Positions 1-11,808 of a stretch of 64,000 nt of DNA are shown here, in pieces. The translations under genes and the position numbers were made by a program. The DNA comes from Fennellomyces sp. T-0311 (taxonomy: Eukaryota > Mucoromycota > Mucoromycetes > Mucorales > Lichtheimiaceae). Positions within the stretch are counted from its first letter, which is position 1, and each line of letters begins with the position of its first letter. A model generated the notes under the pieces. That model was not told the DNA's origin, searched no databases, and worked only from the letters and a program-made list of their open reading frames with translations. Location: positions 1 through 64,000 of the forward strand of contig JALLLT010000082.1 of NCBI GenBank assembly GCA_025266875.1. Direction: 5' to 3'.

Positions 1-1285
1 TTCAGTATTGCCGTTTACCTTGCTTTAGTTCGGTACTTGCGCTATAGAAAAATTAACCAGCTGAAAGCGAAGTATCCTGATCCAACAGTGGCACTGAATG
101 ACCCTGCCGTCGCCGAAGAAGTTTTGCATCTCACTGCCCGTTATGAATTCCCATGTAACAAAAAGAGACATTTGTTTGTTTGAGAAAGCCCCCACTCATG
201 TTTATGTAATTATAGTTTTATTCCGCACCTCCCTCGAGATGGCCCTTTTCAAGACGTACTCTGTTCCTACCATCAGTAAGATCTTACATGCTACCGGAGA
301 ATTTGGAAAGGATACCGCAAGGCGTGCCGAAGACACTGGCTTGATTTTGGTACGGTAAAATAACATCTGCGACGTTTTTGCTGAGCTCTAACATGCAACA
401 CCCTTTTTTTAAGGGAGAGGCATTGGATACCTACGCGCATCTGGAAGCCATGAGACAAAAAAACCCTAATTTGTCACAAGAAAAAATTGAAAAGCAGCGT
501 CAACGCCCAATTGATGCTATAACGCGTCTGAATGAGATCCACGGGAAATATCCCATTTTGAACGGTGACTACCTATACACACTTTCACTGTTTATTACAC
601 AACCCATCAAATGGATCGACAAATATGGATATCGCAAACTGGAACCAATTGAAAAGAACGTACGACTGACTACAATCTGTTTAACGGTGGTAAACAGTTT
701 GCTTAATTATGTATTCCCATCTAGGCCCTATTCCGTATCTGGTACGATATTGGTACCCGTATGAACATCAAAGATATCCCCACCACGTTGGAAGCCATGT
801 TCGAATTCCATGATGTACGTAGGCGCAATGCCAGTTCCAAACAAAAAATAATAACTGCGGCTAATTTGGGTTCTCAGAACTATGCACGCGATAATGTTAA
901 ATATGCACCTACGAACTGGAAGGTGGCAAAACCCACCGTGGACCACCTGTTGAGCATTTACCCCAAGTTTGCTGAGTCGATGGCACTTGGTGTTATTCCT
1001 GCAATTCTCGATCCTATTGACGTAAAAGGCTTTGGGCTGAATCCACCGAAACCTTTGACGTTAAAATTGGTTGTTAATGCTCTTCATACCAGTGCGTATA
1101 TTATCCGCCACTTCAAGTTACCACGATTCTCTTTCGTCATGCGTACACCTGTCGAAGCTGATCCGAAGAACAATCGTTACAAGCCCCTCTTCGATATATA
1201 CAAACCAGTTTACCCTGACGGCTACTGTATCTTTGAACTTGGTCCACAGAAATACAAACCTGCGAAATGCCCCATTATGCATTAG
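1..1285 (+). CDS. MpaB/DUF2236-type membrane oxygenase, copy A (5' end outside window)
   Basis: Five exons can be read: 1-154, 216-349, 414-659, 725-814 and 878-1285, giving 343 residues with the N-terminus cut off by the window edge. The first bases encode the end of a hydrophobic helix followed by the YPDPTVAL and ARYEFP stretch typical of fungal ER-bound oxygenases of the MpaB / rubber-oxygenase catalytic family (DUF2236). The RLNEIHGKY motif (R-x4-H-x2-Y) matches the family's conserved Arg/His/Tyr signature, thought to be near the haem or metal site. Known members act on lipophilic substrates such as the mycophenolic-acid intermediate, but the substrate here cannot be inferred. Exons 2-5 have exactly the same lengths as in the next gene, so the two are tandem duplicates. 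Family assignment is firm; enzymatic role is inference. Confidence 0.85.
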
Positions 1286-2333
1286 AGAACAGATATGGTT
1301 TACAATAACCAACCGAAACTAGTATGGAGTGCATTCAATACCACATTATTACGTATATATATATGAATAAACGAATATTTGTCCATTATGTATCCTTACG
1401 TACCTATATCCAAAGCCAACCATCGTATCTTTGTATAAAAAAGAAGGCTACGCAGCAGAGAGCATCACCGCCGACAGTTCCGTCTCCCGATAAGAGTCAA
1501 TCTAACTATGGATTAATCTAAGAAGCATTTTGAATCGCTGACCATAGTAAATAACTTGCACTTGCGTCCTACTGAATAAAAAACGTCATGTGATAGCCTG
1601 TTGTAAATTTATTATTGGAGTTGTATGAAGTAGCAGTACTCATACATATATAGCCATGACAGCCAAATAAACTTAATTCCATCAGTATAGCTTTCTGTTG
1701 TCGTAAGTATTCCCATGCTTGGTATCTCCGAGTTATATCAAATAAACGCTTACTTATCTATGTATTCTGTGAGAGAACTATCAACTGCTCATGAGTTACT
1801 ACCTGTCCCGCGCTCTTTCCAGTCTAAGCAATATAAAATGATCATACGACACAACAAAGAAATTTAACGAGCATGCCGGTACAAAAGTGATGTAGTTTCG
1901 CTAATGTTTTACAGAATAGAGGTTGTCACAAGAAGCCCGTGGGAGCTTTTCCGCTTGTGAATCTCTTGCTTTTTGTTGGGGTTGCCATAACAATGAATTG
2001 TTCATTTCCTTTCGGATGGAATCTCCCTATATTTGTACTTTCCTTATGGTAGGTTGGCTTGAAGATTAGCTTGACACGTATCTCGGAAAAACAATCGGAA
2101 GCATTTTGCTTCTATTGTTGCACTGGTGCGAAAATCACAAGGCAGTCTACGATATGGTTACACCATATATGGGAAACTACCAAGACCCGCGTTGAGAACT
2201 TGTGGGGTTCACCAGCAATCTTCTGTTTTATTTTTTCGATGGGACGATCAAGGATTTTTCAGATGCGCCAGTATACAGGCCTTTATGACGGCCCGTCCGA
2301 ATCTGTTTGGGGCGTGTGCCTGAGCAACTCAAG
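1286..2333. other. intergenic, no gene seen
   Basis: AT-rich spacer between the two oxygenase paralogues. The short ORFs in it have no splice-coherent extension or recognisable motif. It must hold the 3' UTR of copy A and the promoter of copy B. Confidence 0.6.
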
Positions 2334-2340
2334 TATAAAG
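2334..2340 (+). promoter_or_regulatory. TATA box of oxygenase copy B
   Basis: TATAAAG lies 58 bp upstream of the ATG at 2398, a plausible spacing for a short-leader fungal transcript. No transcription start is shown by the sequence itself. Confidence 0.45.
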
Positions 2341-2397
2341 AGCCGTGCTTTACCCCACTGAAACAGATAAACGATCCTTTTTGTTTTTATTTTTCCA

Positions 2398-3765
2398 ATG
2401 GCAACAAATTATTTTCATCCTGACACAGGCATCCCATTGATCAAAGTCTTGCTCGACAAAGAACCACAGCAACTTGGCATTGAAATCACAGCAGGAGTTT
2501 TAGTATCAGCTTTGATTTGCTACCTTATTGCGGTTCGCATTCTGCGCTACAGATATATCAATGCAATCAAGAAAAAATATCCTGACCCAAGCGTGGCGTT
2601 GCACAGTCTTGAAATTGCCGAAGAGGTCTTTAACTTGACCAGCCGGCGGGAATTTCCTTGTAACGTTTTATTCATTTTTGAACTTTTTTTTTTCTGCACG
2701 ATTAACTTTTGGTACAACATAGTTATTCTCCAAACTTCGCTAGAATTAGCGCTCTTTCGAACGTACGCGGTACCAACTATCAGCAAGCTGTTGTATGCAA
2801 CTGGCGAATTCACACGAAACACAAGAAAGCGTGCGGAAGATACTGAACTGATTCTGGTAAGACCTGTTCCTTCATAAATACGTCAATAGCTAAAGCTATC
2901 ATTTAAAGCTCGAAATCGGGGATGCTTATACACACATTGAAGTTGCATCCCGCAAGAATCCAAATTTATCACAAGAGGATATTCTTCAACAGCGCCGGCG
3001 CCAGGAACATGCTATCGCCCGTCTAAATGAAATTCACGGCAAATACAACATCTTAAACGATGATTTCCTCTACACACTCTCACTGTTTGTCGTCGAGCCC
3101 ATGAAATGGGTCAACAAGCACGAATGGAGACAGCTTGAACAGATAGAAATCAACGTATGTGCCAACAAATCGAATTATACGGTTCAGTCATAACTTTTTA
3201 AATAGGCGCTATATCGCCTCTGGTATGAGATCGGTCAGCGAATGAATATCAAGGATATTCCAGAAACGCTGGAGGGTCTTATAGAATTTAACAAGGTAAG
3301 TTACCTACGCAAATTATCGTCCTTATACGTATTACTCACTGGCCAAAAAAAATACAGAGATATGCTGAGGAGAAAGTACGATATGCTCCCACCAACTGGA
3401 AAGTTGGTCATCCCACCGTTGAACACCTTTTAAGCAGATTCCCAAAGTTTATGGCTCCCATTGTATATACTATTATACCAGCTGTGCTGGATCCACTTGA
3501 CGTTGCCGGATTTGGACTAGAGCCGGCGAAACCATGGGCTGTTCAACTGATCAACGCGTCGTTCCATCTAAGGGCATTGTTTATTCGTCATCTTTTGCCA
3601 CCACGAGTCAATCCACTCCTACGTACTCCTATTACAGCTGACCCAAAGACGAATCTCTACAAACCACTCTACAATCTATATGAGCCAACATATCCGGAAG
3701 GTTATTGCATTTTTGAACTGGGTCCTGAAAAATACAAGCCTGCGAAATGTCCCGTTCCTCATTAG
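2398..3765 (+). CDS. MpaB/DUF2236-type membrane oxygenase, copy B
   Basis: Complete five-exon gene: 2398-2659, 2723-2856, 2909-3154, 3206-3295 and 3358-3765, 379 residues. One N-terminal transmembrane helix (about residues 30-52) precedes the catalytic domain, as in ER-anchored MpaB proteins. YPDPSVALHS, RREFPF, RTYAVPTISKLL, RLNEIHGKY and YTLSLFVVEP follow in family order. The C-terminus ends in a conserved ELGPEKYKPAKCPVPH block shared with copy A. The start was chosen as the only in-frame ATG before the helix, downstream of a TATA box. Exon lengths after exon 1 (134, 246, 90, 408) equal those of copy A, so duplication happened with introns in place. Probably an oxidoreductase in the ER membrane; substrate unknown. 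Confidence 0.88.
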
Positions 3766-5170
3766 CTTTGCAAATAAGAATAATAAAAAAAATGATTGTG
3801 GAGTGATTGCTTGGTCAACAGCATAAAATGCTGAACGAGGAATGTTGCTTATGTTTAAATTGTAGCCGTGCAAAGGTATAAATGAGGTCTCGCCAAAATG
3901 GAGCGACGGTAATAAAGAAAAATCAAAAGGCAGAGCAGGAGGAAGCAGCGTGATGTTCGGTTGCCATGGAAACCGGAAAAAGGATAAATATTTTTGCCGG
4001 ACAATTTATTATGACGACATAAACTTTTGTCGGACTTGAAAATTAAAGTTTATCTGTCGACAGTTGTCGAAACGGCGAGCGATGCTGAGCCATAAATCAG
4101 CTTAATCAATATGATGATGCATTATTTAAAGTTATCCCTGTCTTAACAGTATACGTGTCGAAAACCTGTGGTTAGGTTAATGTAATCTGATTGATATCAA
4201 AGGCTTTGCCGGTTATTGATTACATACGATCCGTTTTAATTTTTTTTGGGATTCTGCCAAACGTTGAAAAGTGCTTTGTGCCGCAAAAAGCCGTAAAGTT
4301 CGATTAAGATTGGATCACAACTTTTGCTTTGTCGACATGTTTTCGCATTGTATCGCATAACAGTCGATGTGATGTGCTACGTAGCCAGGTATTACTTCAT
4401 TTCAAGGGAGTTGAACGAAACCCATACCCCACACACCATCTCCAGAATTTTCTTGTATCAGCTCATGTGAAACATGACGTTTACGAAGCAATGGCGTTCG
4501 ACAGTAGGAATATTACCTTCTGCACTAGAAAATCAAGCACATAATCCCGAACATTCGGATAGAGGCGAATCGGTAGAAGCAGATATGTTATAGAAGTAAA
4601 TTTAAATACAGTACCTCGGCAATGACGACATGATGAGTAATAACTTCCGCTATAGCCACGAAGAAGGGTATATGTCAGCTATTAAGATATAGTAATCGCT
4701 TTTCACCTAACATTATCAACGATTATCATTCGTTGCTAGCATAATTATGGGCAAGAAAGGCACATGCCAAAATTGACAGGGCATATCTTAGATGAAATCT
4801 ACCCCTGGTTTTAATCGACAGTATCACATACATCTGCTTTCTTGAACTCTAGAAGTAAACATCAGATACGACGCATCAATCAATACTGTGCCGTACTATT
4901 TGAAGAATTGATATTGACGTGGCACTCAATATTATTATTTACAACGGTTCAAGATTAGCTGTGGGTTATGATATCACGATACGGCACATTGAATTGGCAC
5001 TACAATAATCCGTTTATTGTGGCACGAATGAGAAAGAAAACAGACGGGTCTTACAACGGCAAATGTTTAACCGTAAGCACTTGAACAAAAGATTTCATCG
5101 GCAGTGTTTCGATATTGGATAGCGGCATGAAAGTTCAATATCCCCTGCCTAACCATTTTTTTCCATGGAT
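3766..5170. other. intergenic, no gene seen
   Basis: About 1.4 kb of AT-rich sequence with only short ORFs. A 71-aa ORF at 4329-4544 has no motif or splice support. Nothing else could be recognised. Confidence 0.6.
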
Positions 5171-5185
5171 ATATATATATAAATA
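5171..5185 (+). promoter_or_regulatory. TATA element of fasciclin gene
   Basis: An alternating TA run ending in TATAAATAA sits 38-52 bp upstream of the ATG at 5223. Position and sequence fit a core promoter; not proven. Confidence 0.5.
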
Positions 5186-5222
5186 ATCGCAACATTCTGT
5201 TCTTCTTTTCCGCAACAAAAAT

Positions 5223-7018
5223 ATGCTGATTGGAAAGCTTCTCGCCATTGGCGTATTGGGCGCTGCGAGCGTCCACGCCCAAATGACAAACACGACCTTA
5301 TTGGGTATTCTTAACACCACTCAATTGAGTCCTGCCAACAAGTTTATGGAGCTCTTGGTATCCGATCCCAAGTATAAGCCTTTGCTAAATCTATTATCAA
5401 GTCCTGGTAATTATACTGTGTTTGTTCCATCCGACAAGGCATTTGAACAAATGAACGAGACATCCACGGATAATGACCAGCAACCACAAGAAGAAGGCTC
5501 TGGTGGTCAAGAACCTCCATCCGATCAACAAGGTGGTGATCAACAACCACAAGAAGAAGGCTCTGGTGATCAGCAGCCTCCGTCCGATCAACAAGGTGGT
5601 GACCAACAACCACAGGAAGAAGGATCTGGAGATCAACAGCCGCCCGACCAGCAAGACGGTGGTGGTCAGCAACAACAAAATGCTGCCTTCCGTGCCCTTT
5701 ATGCCATGTTGCCAAAGGATCTCCGAATTTTGCAACAGGAGAATTCGACTGATAGCAATAACGGCACCAACAATTCGACCAAGTACAATCCATTCCAGGA
5801 AGGTCCACTCCAGAACTACACCGTTAACAACCTGATTCAGTACCATATCCTCAACGGCACTCACTTGTTGAAGGACTTACACAATAACACTGTGCTTCAT
5901 ACGACATTGACCAATCGTACTGTGGACAAGAATGGTATTGGATTGCCTTTGGTTATTATCCAGCGCAATGCTACGGACAACAGCACATCGGATAACTCGA
6001 CCGATTCCGAAGAACAGCAGCAAGCATACCGTGTGCTTCAACAGCAAGGCAATTCGACCACCAATGGAACATCTGCCAATGAGACTGAGATCCCTAAGGA
6101 ATTCCTTGTAGGGAACGGTCTCAACTTTAGCAATGTTACATTGTATGATATCAGAGCGTCCAATGGCGTCCTCCATGTTATTGACAAGGGTAGGTCATTT
6201 GTTGCATCATTTTATACACCCCATGCTAATATTTTCTCTGCTTAGTCTTGATCCCCCCTGGAAACGCTACTGATGTTATTCAGAACGTCTCTGATACACA
6301 GACGCTTGCTCATTTTGCACAACAGAACCAGTCTGCAGCCAATCAGTTCAACAATGCTCATAATGTAAATATGCCATTTGCGATATATCGTGTGTGCTAA
6401 TAATTATTTGATAGATCACTGTGTTTGCCCCTTCAGATGAAGCCTTCCAACAAGCGGGTATTAATAGTGGCATCCAGATCCTTGAAGCATTGCGTAACTT
6501 CCAATCCCAGCCAAGTGACATCCAGCAATTGGTCAAGAGTCATATTGTTCCAGGCGTCTACTATGCCAACAACTTGACTCAGATTGCCAACCGAACCCGC
6601 GGTGGTCATAGCATCAAAAACGAAAACGGTGGCAACATTTACTTGAGCCGAGCCAACCAGACAACTGTTCGAGGTATGTGCGATCCGTATTTAAAACGCT
6701 ATCAAGAGTTGACATAAGTATTTTAGTGAACAATACCGCATGGATTACCCATCCTAATATCCTATTGGATAATGGCGTCATGCATGTGATCGATGGCAGT
6801 AAGTCTCTCATATGAAATCTAGAACGGAAACTGATCCTTGCATTTTAGTGCTGGGTAACCAGGGTCAACAACAACAAGGTCAAGGCCAGCAAGGTCAAGA
6901 CCAAGGTCAGCAAGGTCAAGATCAAGGTCAACAGGGTCAAGACCAAGGTCAGCAAGGTCAAGGCCAAGATCAAGGCCAACAACAGGGCCAGGACCAAGGC
7001 CAACAACAAGGCCAGTAA
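5223..7018 (+). CDS. secreted fasciclin (FAS1) protein with Gln-rich insert and tail
   Basis: Exons 5223-6189, 6246-6364, 6415-6673, 6727-6798 and 6849-7018 encode 528 residues. Residues 1-20 form a signal peptide (MLIGKLLAIGVLGAASVHAQ). Two FAS1 domains are visible. The first has its H1 motif (TVFVPSDKAFEQM, about residue 62), YH motif (IQYHILNG, about 205) and end motif (GVLHVIDKVLIPP, about 318). The second has TVFAPSDEAFQQA, HIVPGVYY and GVMHVID. Domain 1 is split by an acidic Gln/Pro insert made of 21-residue repeats, and the protein ends in GQDQGQQ repeats. There are many N-x-S/T sites, so heavy N-glycosylation is likely. FAS1 proteins mediate adhesion at the cell surface or wall. No GPI signal is visible at the C-terminus. 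The gene converges on the hydratase gene, with 69 bp between stop codons. Confidence 0.9.
5476..5655 (+). repeat. 63-bp coding minisatellite in FAS1 domain 1
   Basis: Three diverged copies of a 63-bp unit encode the 21-residue repeat around QPQEEGSGDQQPPSDQQGG. Frame is kept in every copy, so the unit expands in whole codons. Long antisense ORFs here are shadows of the repeat. Confidence 0.8.
6861..7016 (+). repeat. 21-bp coding repeat, GQDQGQQ tail
   Basis: Imperfect tandem 21-bp units encode a C-terminal tail made only of Gly, Gln and Asp, ending at the stop codon. This is a likely length-polymorphic tract. Confidence 0.8.
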
Positions 7019-7087
7019 ATACAGTCATAGAAATTTAGAATAGTTCTTTTGTAAATACAGTTTTTTTTTGTACATAAAAAAACCCAC

Positions 7088-8332
7088 TTAGTTGTTAGTG
7101 AAGTTGGGCTTTCTCTTCTCAGCAAAGGCGTGCATGCCTTCCTTTTGGTCGGCCTATGATTACGTAATATGAGTAAAAGTTTGAAGTAGCTGTCATGGTA
7201 AACATACCGTGCCGAAAAGAGCCTGGAAGTAGGCACGTTCCCATCGCAAACCAGCAGAAAGGGGAACCTCGAATGCTAAACAAAACACCATCAGTAACGG
7301 TTTTCCAGGCCATAAACCAAAAAACATACATTTGTTAATAAGTTCCTTGCCCATCTGAACGGAAGCCTGGCTCTTGCTGGCAATCTTTTCGGCAGTCTTG
7401 ATAGCCTCTTCGACAAGCTCTCCAGCAGGAACGACCTTGCTAACCAAACCAAGGGTTTGAGCCTCAGTGGCGGTCAAGTTGGCACCGCCGCCCAAGACCA
7501 TTTCCATGGCTCGGGACTTGCCAACAGCCTTGACAAGACGCTGGGTACCACCAGCACCGGGAATGATGCCCAAGTTGATCTCGGGTTGGCCAAAGACAGC
7601 CTTGTCACCGGCGTAAATGATCTATGAGCAGGGTTGGTTAAGTTATGTCATCTTTTTTGGCGGTTACACCATTTTCTTACATCACAGCTCATAGCCAATT
7701 CACAGCCGCCACCGAGCTAATTCATAGGCCAGAAAATTAGTAACAAACCTTCTTGAATAAGCTCCCCTCTCAGAAATACATACAGCAAAGCCATTGACGG
7801 CGGCAATGATGGGCTTCTTGACCTCGGAAATCTTGGCCCAGTGACCCAAGAAATCCTTCTTGTAAGTGTCAACAAAAGTGTTGTCCTTCATTTCCTTGAT
7901 ATCGGCACCAGCTATAACACGATCACTGGTTAGTTTTGATTGCCGCGTTCGCCTACTCCCTCTCTCTTACCGGCAAAGGCTCTCTCGGAACCAGTGAGGA
8001 CAATGGCACCAATACTGGCATCCGCATCAAACTTAGCCATGGCTTCGTTGACTTCGACAAACAAGTCGTTGCACAACGCGTTCAAAGCCTTTGGGCGGTT
8101 CAAGGTGATCAAACCAACGCTACCACGGGTCTCAGCAATGATGTGTTGGTAGTTGCTAGCAGCAGCGGCCTCTGCGAAAATTACGCGTCAACAACTGGTT
8201 TTTTTTTTTCACAAAAAATAAAGGGAGGGGTTGATACTTACGACGGAGAACAGCGGCGTTGCTGAAGGCTCTGACAGACTTTTGAGCCGAGAGGGGCTTG
8301 GTGATGCTGGTGCTAATCAAGTTTCTGAACAT
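7088..8332 (-). CDS. mitochondrial enoyl-CoA hydratase
   Basis: Seven exons read downward: 8332-8242, 8171-7971, 7911-7784, 7716-7681, 7621-7330, 7275-7208 and 7153-7088, 293 residues, the normal length of ECHS1-type enzymes. The N-terminus ([20 protein letters not shown]) is Ser/Arg rich without acidic residues, as in mitochondrial presequences. Crotonase motifs follow: [19 protein letters not shown] (CoA-binding oxyanion loop), [11 protein letters not shown] and [20 protein letters not shown]. Both catalytic glutamates (in GGCE and GQPE) are present. The enzyme hydrates 2-trans-enoyl-CoA in fatty-acid or branched-chain amino-acid oxidation. There is no PTS1 (ends FTNN), so a mitochondrial rather than peroxisomal site is favoured. 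The start is the ATG before the presequence; in-frame upstream codons look like leader. Confidence 0.95.
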
Positions 8333-8507
8333 TGCGAGGAAAAAAGAAAAAAAGCGAAAGAAAAGATGCGTTCTATCCGAACGTCGCCGCCCTGCGTTTT
8401 GTCTGGGTCGGGGTGTCATCATCAATGCACATCGCCGTGGGGCTACCGTGGGAAAGCGTTACAAAGCGAAATTTATATCTGAACTTTGCAAGAAGGCTAC
8501 TGCAAAA

Positions 8508-9291
8508 CTAATCTGAGATTCTAACTGAGGAAATGGATGTACCCTGAAGCATGATGGTTAATGTCTTGGTATCCACGCTGTTTGTTGCTAGTTCCTTACC
8601 TAACACCAGAGTGCCAGCCGCCGTAATCGTTCCTAATACAACAGAAAATAGTTGAGCCTACAAGGTGCTTACCCAGCAAAACCTCTCCCCTATGTTACCG
8701 ATCATGTATTGCAGAATCTGCAATTTGATCCCTTCCATTTGTCCCCGTAGAGCCTGTATTTCACTTTCAATCTTATCATCCGTTTTGCGCAACTTTTCGT
8801 GCTGTTCGATGGTTTCGTCGCGTATGCGACCCTTTTCCAAATTAAGATCCAACCGGACGCCGGCTTGACTACGCGTGATTTCTTCTTGCAGTGATTTGCG
8901 CAGCTTTTCGATTTCGGATTTGAGCCGTTCGTTAGCTGTTTTTACCTCGGCAACATCGCGTCGCTCCATCTGTTGTATCTCTGCTTTTAACCGTGTAAAG
9001 TCATCCTTGTACTGTTTGATGGTCTATGCAAACGCTTAGCGTGGTCAATATCGGTCTCCATGGCAACACCGTACCTGTTCCTGCTCAGCTTTGCTGACAA
9101 GGTCTGTGGTTACTATGGTTGTACTGCATGGAAGAGTTTAATGGGTGTTCTGGTGAGGCAACAGCGCAACACACACGAAACCTTTCATCCACCACATCAT
9201 CGAGTGCGTTAATCACTGCACGTGCTTGACCCGCTGAAAACCCTTCGCTTTCTAGTAACCGTGCAAATCGCTCGGCATCAAAGTATGGCAT
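8508..9291 (-). CDS. DUF1640 / MCUR1-CCDC90-like mitochondrial coiled-coil protein
   Basis: Exons 9291-9182, 9123-9075, 9023-8699 and 8632-8508 give 202 residues from the first in-frame ATG. The start of the domain (YFDAERFARLLESEGFSAGQ, then ALDDVVDE) matches the head of the DUF1640 family (human MCUR1/CCDC90B, yeast Fmp32), followed by KAEQEQ and about 110 residues of charged coiled coil. A short hydrophobic stretch (MIGTITAAGTLVLG) near the end fits the inner-membrane anchor. Relatives support the calcium uniporter, complex IV assembly or proline metabolism; which applies here is unknown. The presequence expected before MPYFD is readable upstream in frame (Arg-rich) but has no ATG. The last exon boundary is the least certain part. 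First donor is an unusual gtttcg. Confidence 0.75.
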
Positions 9292-9753
9292 GGCTTGTCT
9301 TATGCGTCGTTGTTGCTGTTCGGACGTGCGTTGCAGCGTTATGTGTGAATGGAATCGTTGTCGATGAATGATAGATCGCCATGGTGCTTTTTTTTTTCAA
9401 TGGTTAGCTTCAAAGGCACTGGCTATACACGACGTGTTGGTACCTCGAGAATAGATCTGTAATTTATTAAGGTGAAGCGACATTGCGTTTTGGATCGGGT
9501 TATCCAAAGAAAAGGACAACTGACGCTGAAATCGAGCAGTAGCGTACCTTATTCTGTGCACAAATGTGGGGTAGCGTATGCCATTTTTTCGTGGCACCTG
9601 GCTTTTTTTATAATGACACAGCTTGACGAGACAAAGTACAATTTGCGACTTTTGGGGGACCATACGCTGTTGTCGATCTATGGACTAACTCTTCTTGAAC
9701 CCTTATTTACCAAATCCACACAAAAAGAACCTGCCTTGAAGCTTATTTTATTA

Positions 9754-11620
9754 TTATTTATCCGGAGGAGACGGTCTTGCTCGCGACACCGGATAAAGTC
9801 GCATGGCACCTTCGTCTGTGCCTACTCTTAATTCTAAATCCTCCTCTTCTTCATCTGCCGGTACAGAAACATATGGGTTATTTGGATATGGTCTGAATTT
9901 GTAGCCAATATAGATGTAGAACAAAAAGGTGGCAGACTCGTTGACGGCTTCACCTAGCCATGTTACGTAACGGAACGGTAACGATGCTTGCAATAGTTGC
10001 ACGATGATTCGCGTAACGTAGACGTAGACAAGAGTGACAATGTAAAAAGACGACCATAGTTTGTACTTGTTCAGAAGGTCCGCTTCTATTATACCGATCG
10101 TTTAGCTCTCGTTTAACCCCACACACTTCCAACGATTATTTACCTTTGCCATCTGCGGAGGATCCAGCACCCAAGTGCTTGCGCGTTTGTAGAATAGTCC
10201 ATAGAACGATACAGCAGCCGGCAAGATCGATGATTGGCAACAGCATGTTCTAGCGGGGCCATTAGCGTTGATGCTTGTACAAAATGGTAGGGCTCGCTTA
10301 CCCAGAAACTTCGGTCCACCGAGCCGACAGCAGCTTCACTGCCGATGGCAGATGCAATATTGGCGAGGACTTGGAGCGGAACTACAACCGAAATGACCCG
10401 TTTATCCTTTGTAGACAAAAAGGGTTTGATAAACATCCATCCCGAAGCAAGTAACACTATCCGCTCGTCAGATTAATAGAGCAGCGCATAACGTTCGCCC
10501 CTTACCTATAATCAGTATGCTCAAAATGCCTTTGACGCTGTAGCACGAGGTTAGACTCGGTACAAGAAAGAATGAATTCATTCAATTACCATGCAAATAG
10601 ATAGAAGCCGATTTGCCAGCCTTCAGTCAAGACACCGGATTTTTTGTAGTAGAATTTGGCCTGGATTTGGCTATTAGGCACATATTGACATACAATTTGA
10701 AAGGCATCACTTACAGAGTGCAGGGCCTTGTCAATATGCATGCAGATGACCAAAATCAGCCTGCGACCGACGTGAGCTAACTGGCACAGCCTGTCAATGC
10801 ATTACTTACATGAGCCAGTGTGCTCGAAACACGCGCGTATCTTTCCGAAAAACGAGAAGGCTGAGCCAGTACAAGGCAACCACAAGATAAGCTGCGGACG
10901 ACATGCCATATACAGATGGAAGAGGGGTGTCGCCTGCTGATAAATGGTTGTTGCCTGGATTCACTTGGTCGATCGATAACTATGTACACCGTAATTCAGA
11001 CCCCAAAGAATCCTTCCAATGGCGCGCCCTTACCCGAAAAGACACAGTCGAGTGATACTTGCAGTTTACAAACAGGACCTGCCACAGACCTTCTTCATTT
11101 AGACCCACTTGGTAAGACCTCTGCCAGCTTTTTGCGTCATGAGCTTCAATGTGGTTCGAATGCAAAAGGGGTAGAACGATACGTACGCGGTGCTCTGGAT
11201 GGGTATCTCTTCAATGACGCTTGTGCCGTCGTCTACCTCGTCTTTAACGTAGCTGCTTTCGAGAAAACATGCTGTTCGATCTGGACTAGACCGCTCTTCG
11301 TCAGGGTCGTCTTCGTTTCCATCTTCGTCAAACAGTATCCGTCGAGCTTTTCGAATATAAAACGCGACCATGCCGGGATCGTCAGGATCGGATAACTGAT
11401 TAAAAGTCGGTCTTACTCATCATTATCGCTGTGGCAGACTGTGGACTCTATTTACCTCAAAGTCTTGTAGATTGAGAGAAAGCTGGCCGCCGGTTAGGAA
11501 GCCAAAGGAAGCGACCTGCACTGCCTTACGATCATCCTCAGTAACGATTAGTTCTGGAACTACGGCATTGGCTGTAATGCAGCATAACAGCACCAGCAGC
11601 AGCAGCAGGAATGGCTTCAT
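9754..11620 (-). CDS. GPR107/GPR108-like Golgi seven-transmembrane (lung 7-TM receptor family) protein
   Basis: Ten exons: 11620-11456, 11395-11187, 11118-11034, 10979-10810, 10760-10715, 10660-10590, 10537-10506, 10456-10302, 10249-10144 and 10085-9754; 456 residues. A signal peptide (MKPFLLLLLVLLCCITANA) leads a luminal domain with TEDDRKAVQVASFGF, an acidic loop and YQVGLNEEGLW. Then come seven helices with the family hallmarks FRAHWLM, DKALHS, GWMFIKPFLSTKDKR, VVVPLQVLANIA and FYIYIGYKFRP, and an acidic cytosolic tail. These motifs line up with animal GPR107/108 and plant CAND homologues, GOLD-domain seven-helix (GOST) proteins of the Golgi implicated in membrane trafficking. G-protein coupling is not established for the family. 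All ten exon phases join without a break. Confidence 0.9.
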
Positions 11621-11808
11621 TGCAAGAAAAGAAGGCACAGTGTCGGAGGCAAGATATGCTGCTAAATGCGGAGAGAAGGATTGGTTTGTTTTATACAGTT
11701 CAACGCAAATGAACGAAACTTTACAGCGAGATAAGGTTAATACAAAAAAGTATACGGATATAAGCAATAAGATACAGAAGGAAGGTTTAAGGGGGCTCTC
11801 TTTTTTTT

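Noticed and set aside
5344..5864. Two ~155-aa minus-strand ORFs across the fasciclin gene
   Set aside because: They are antisense shadows of the in-frame Gln/Glu/Pro codon repeats; the plus strand has signal peptide, FAS1 motifs and clean introns.
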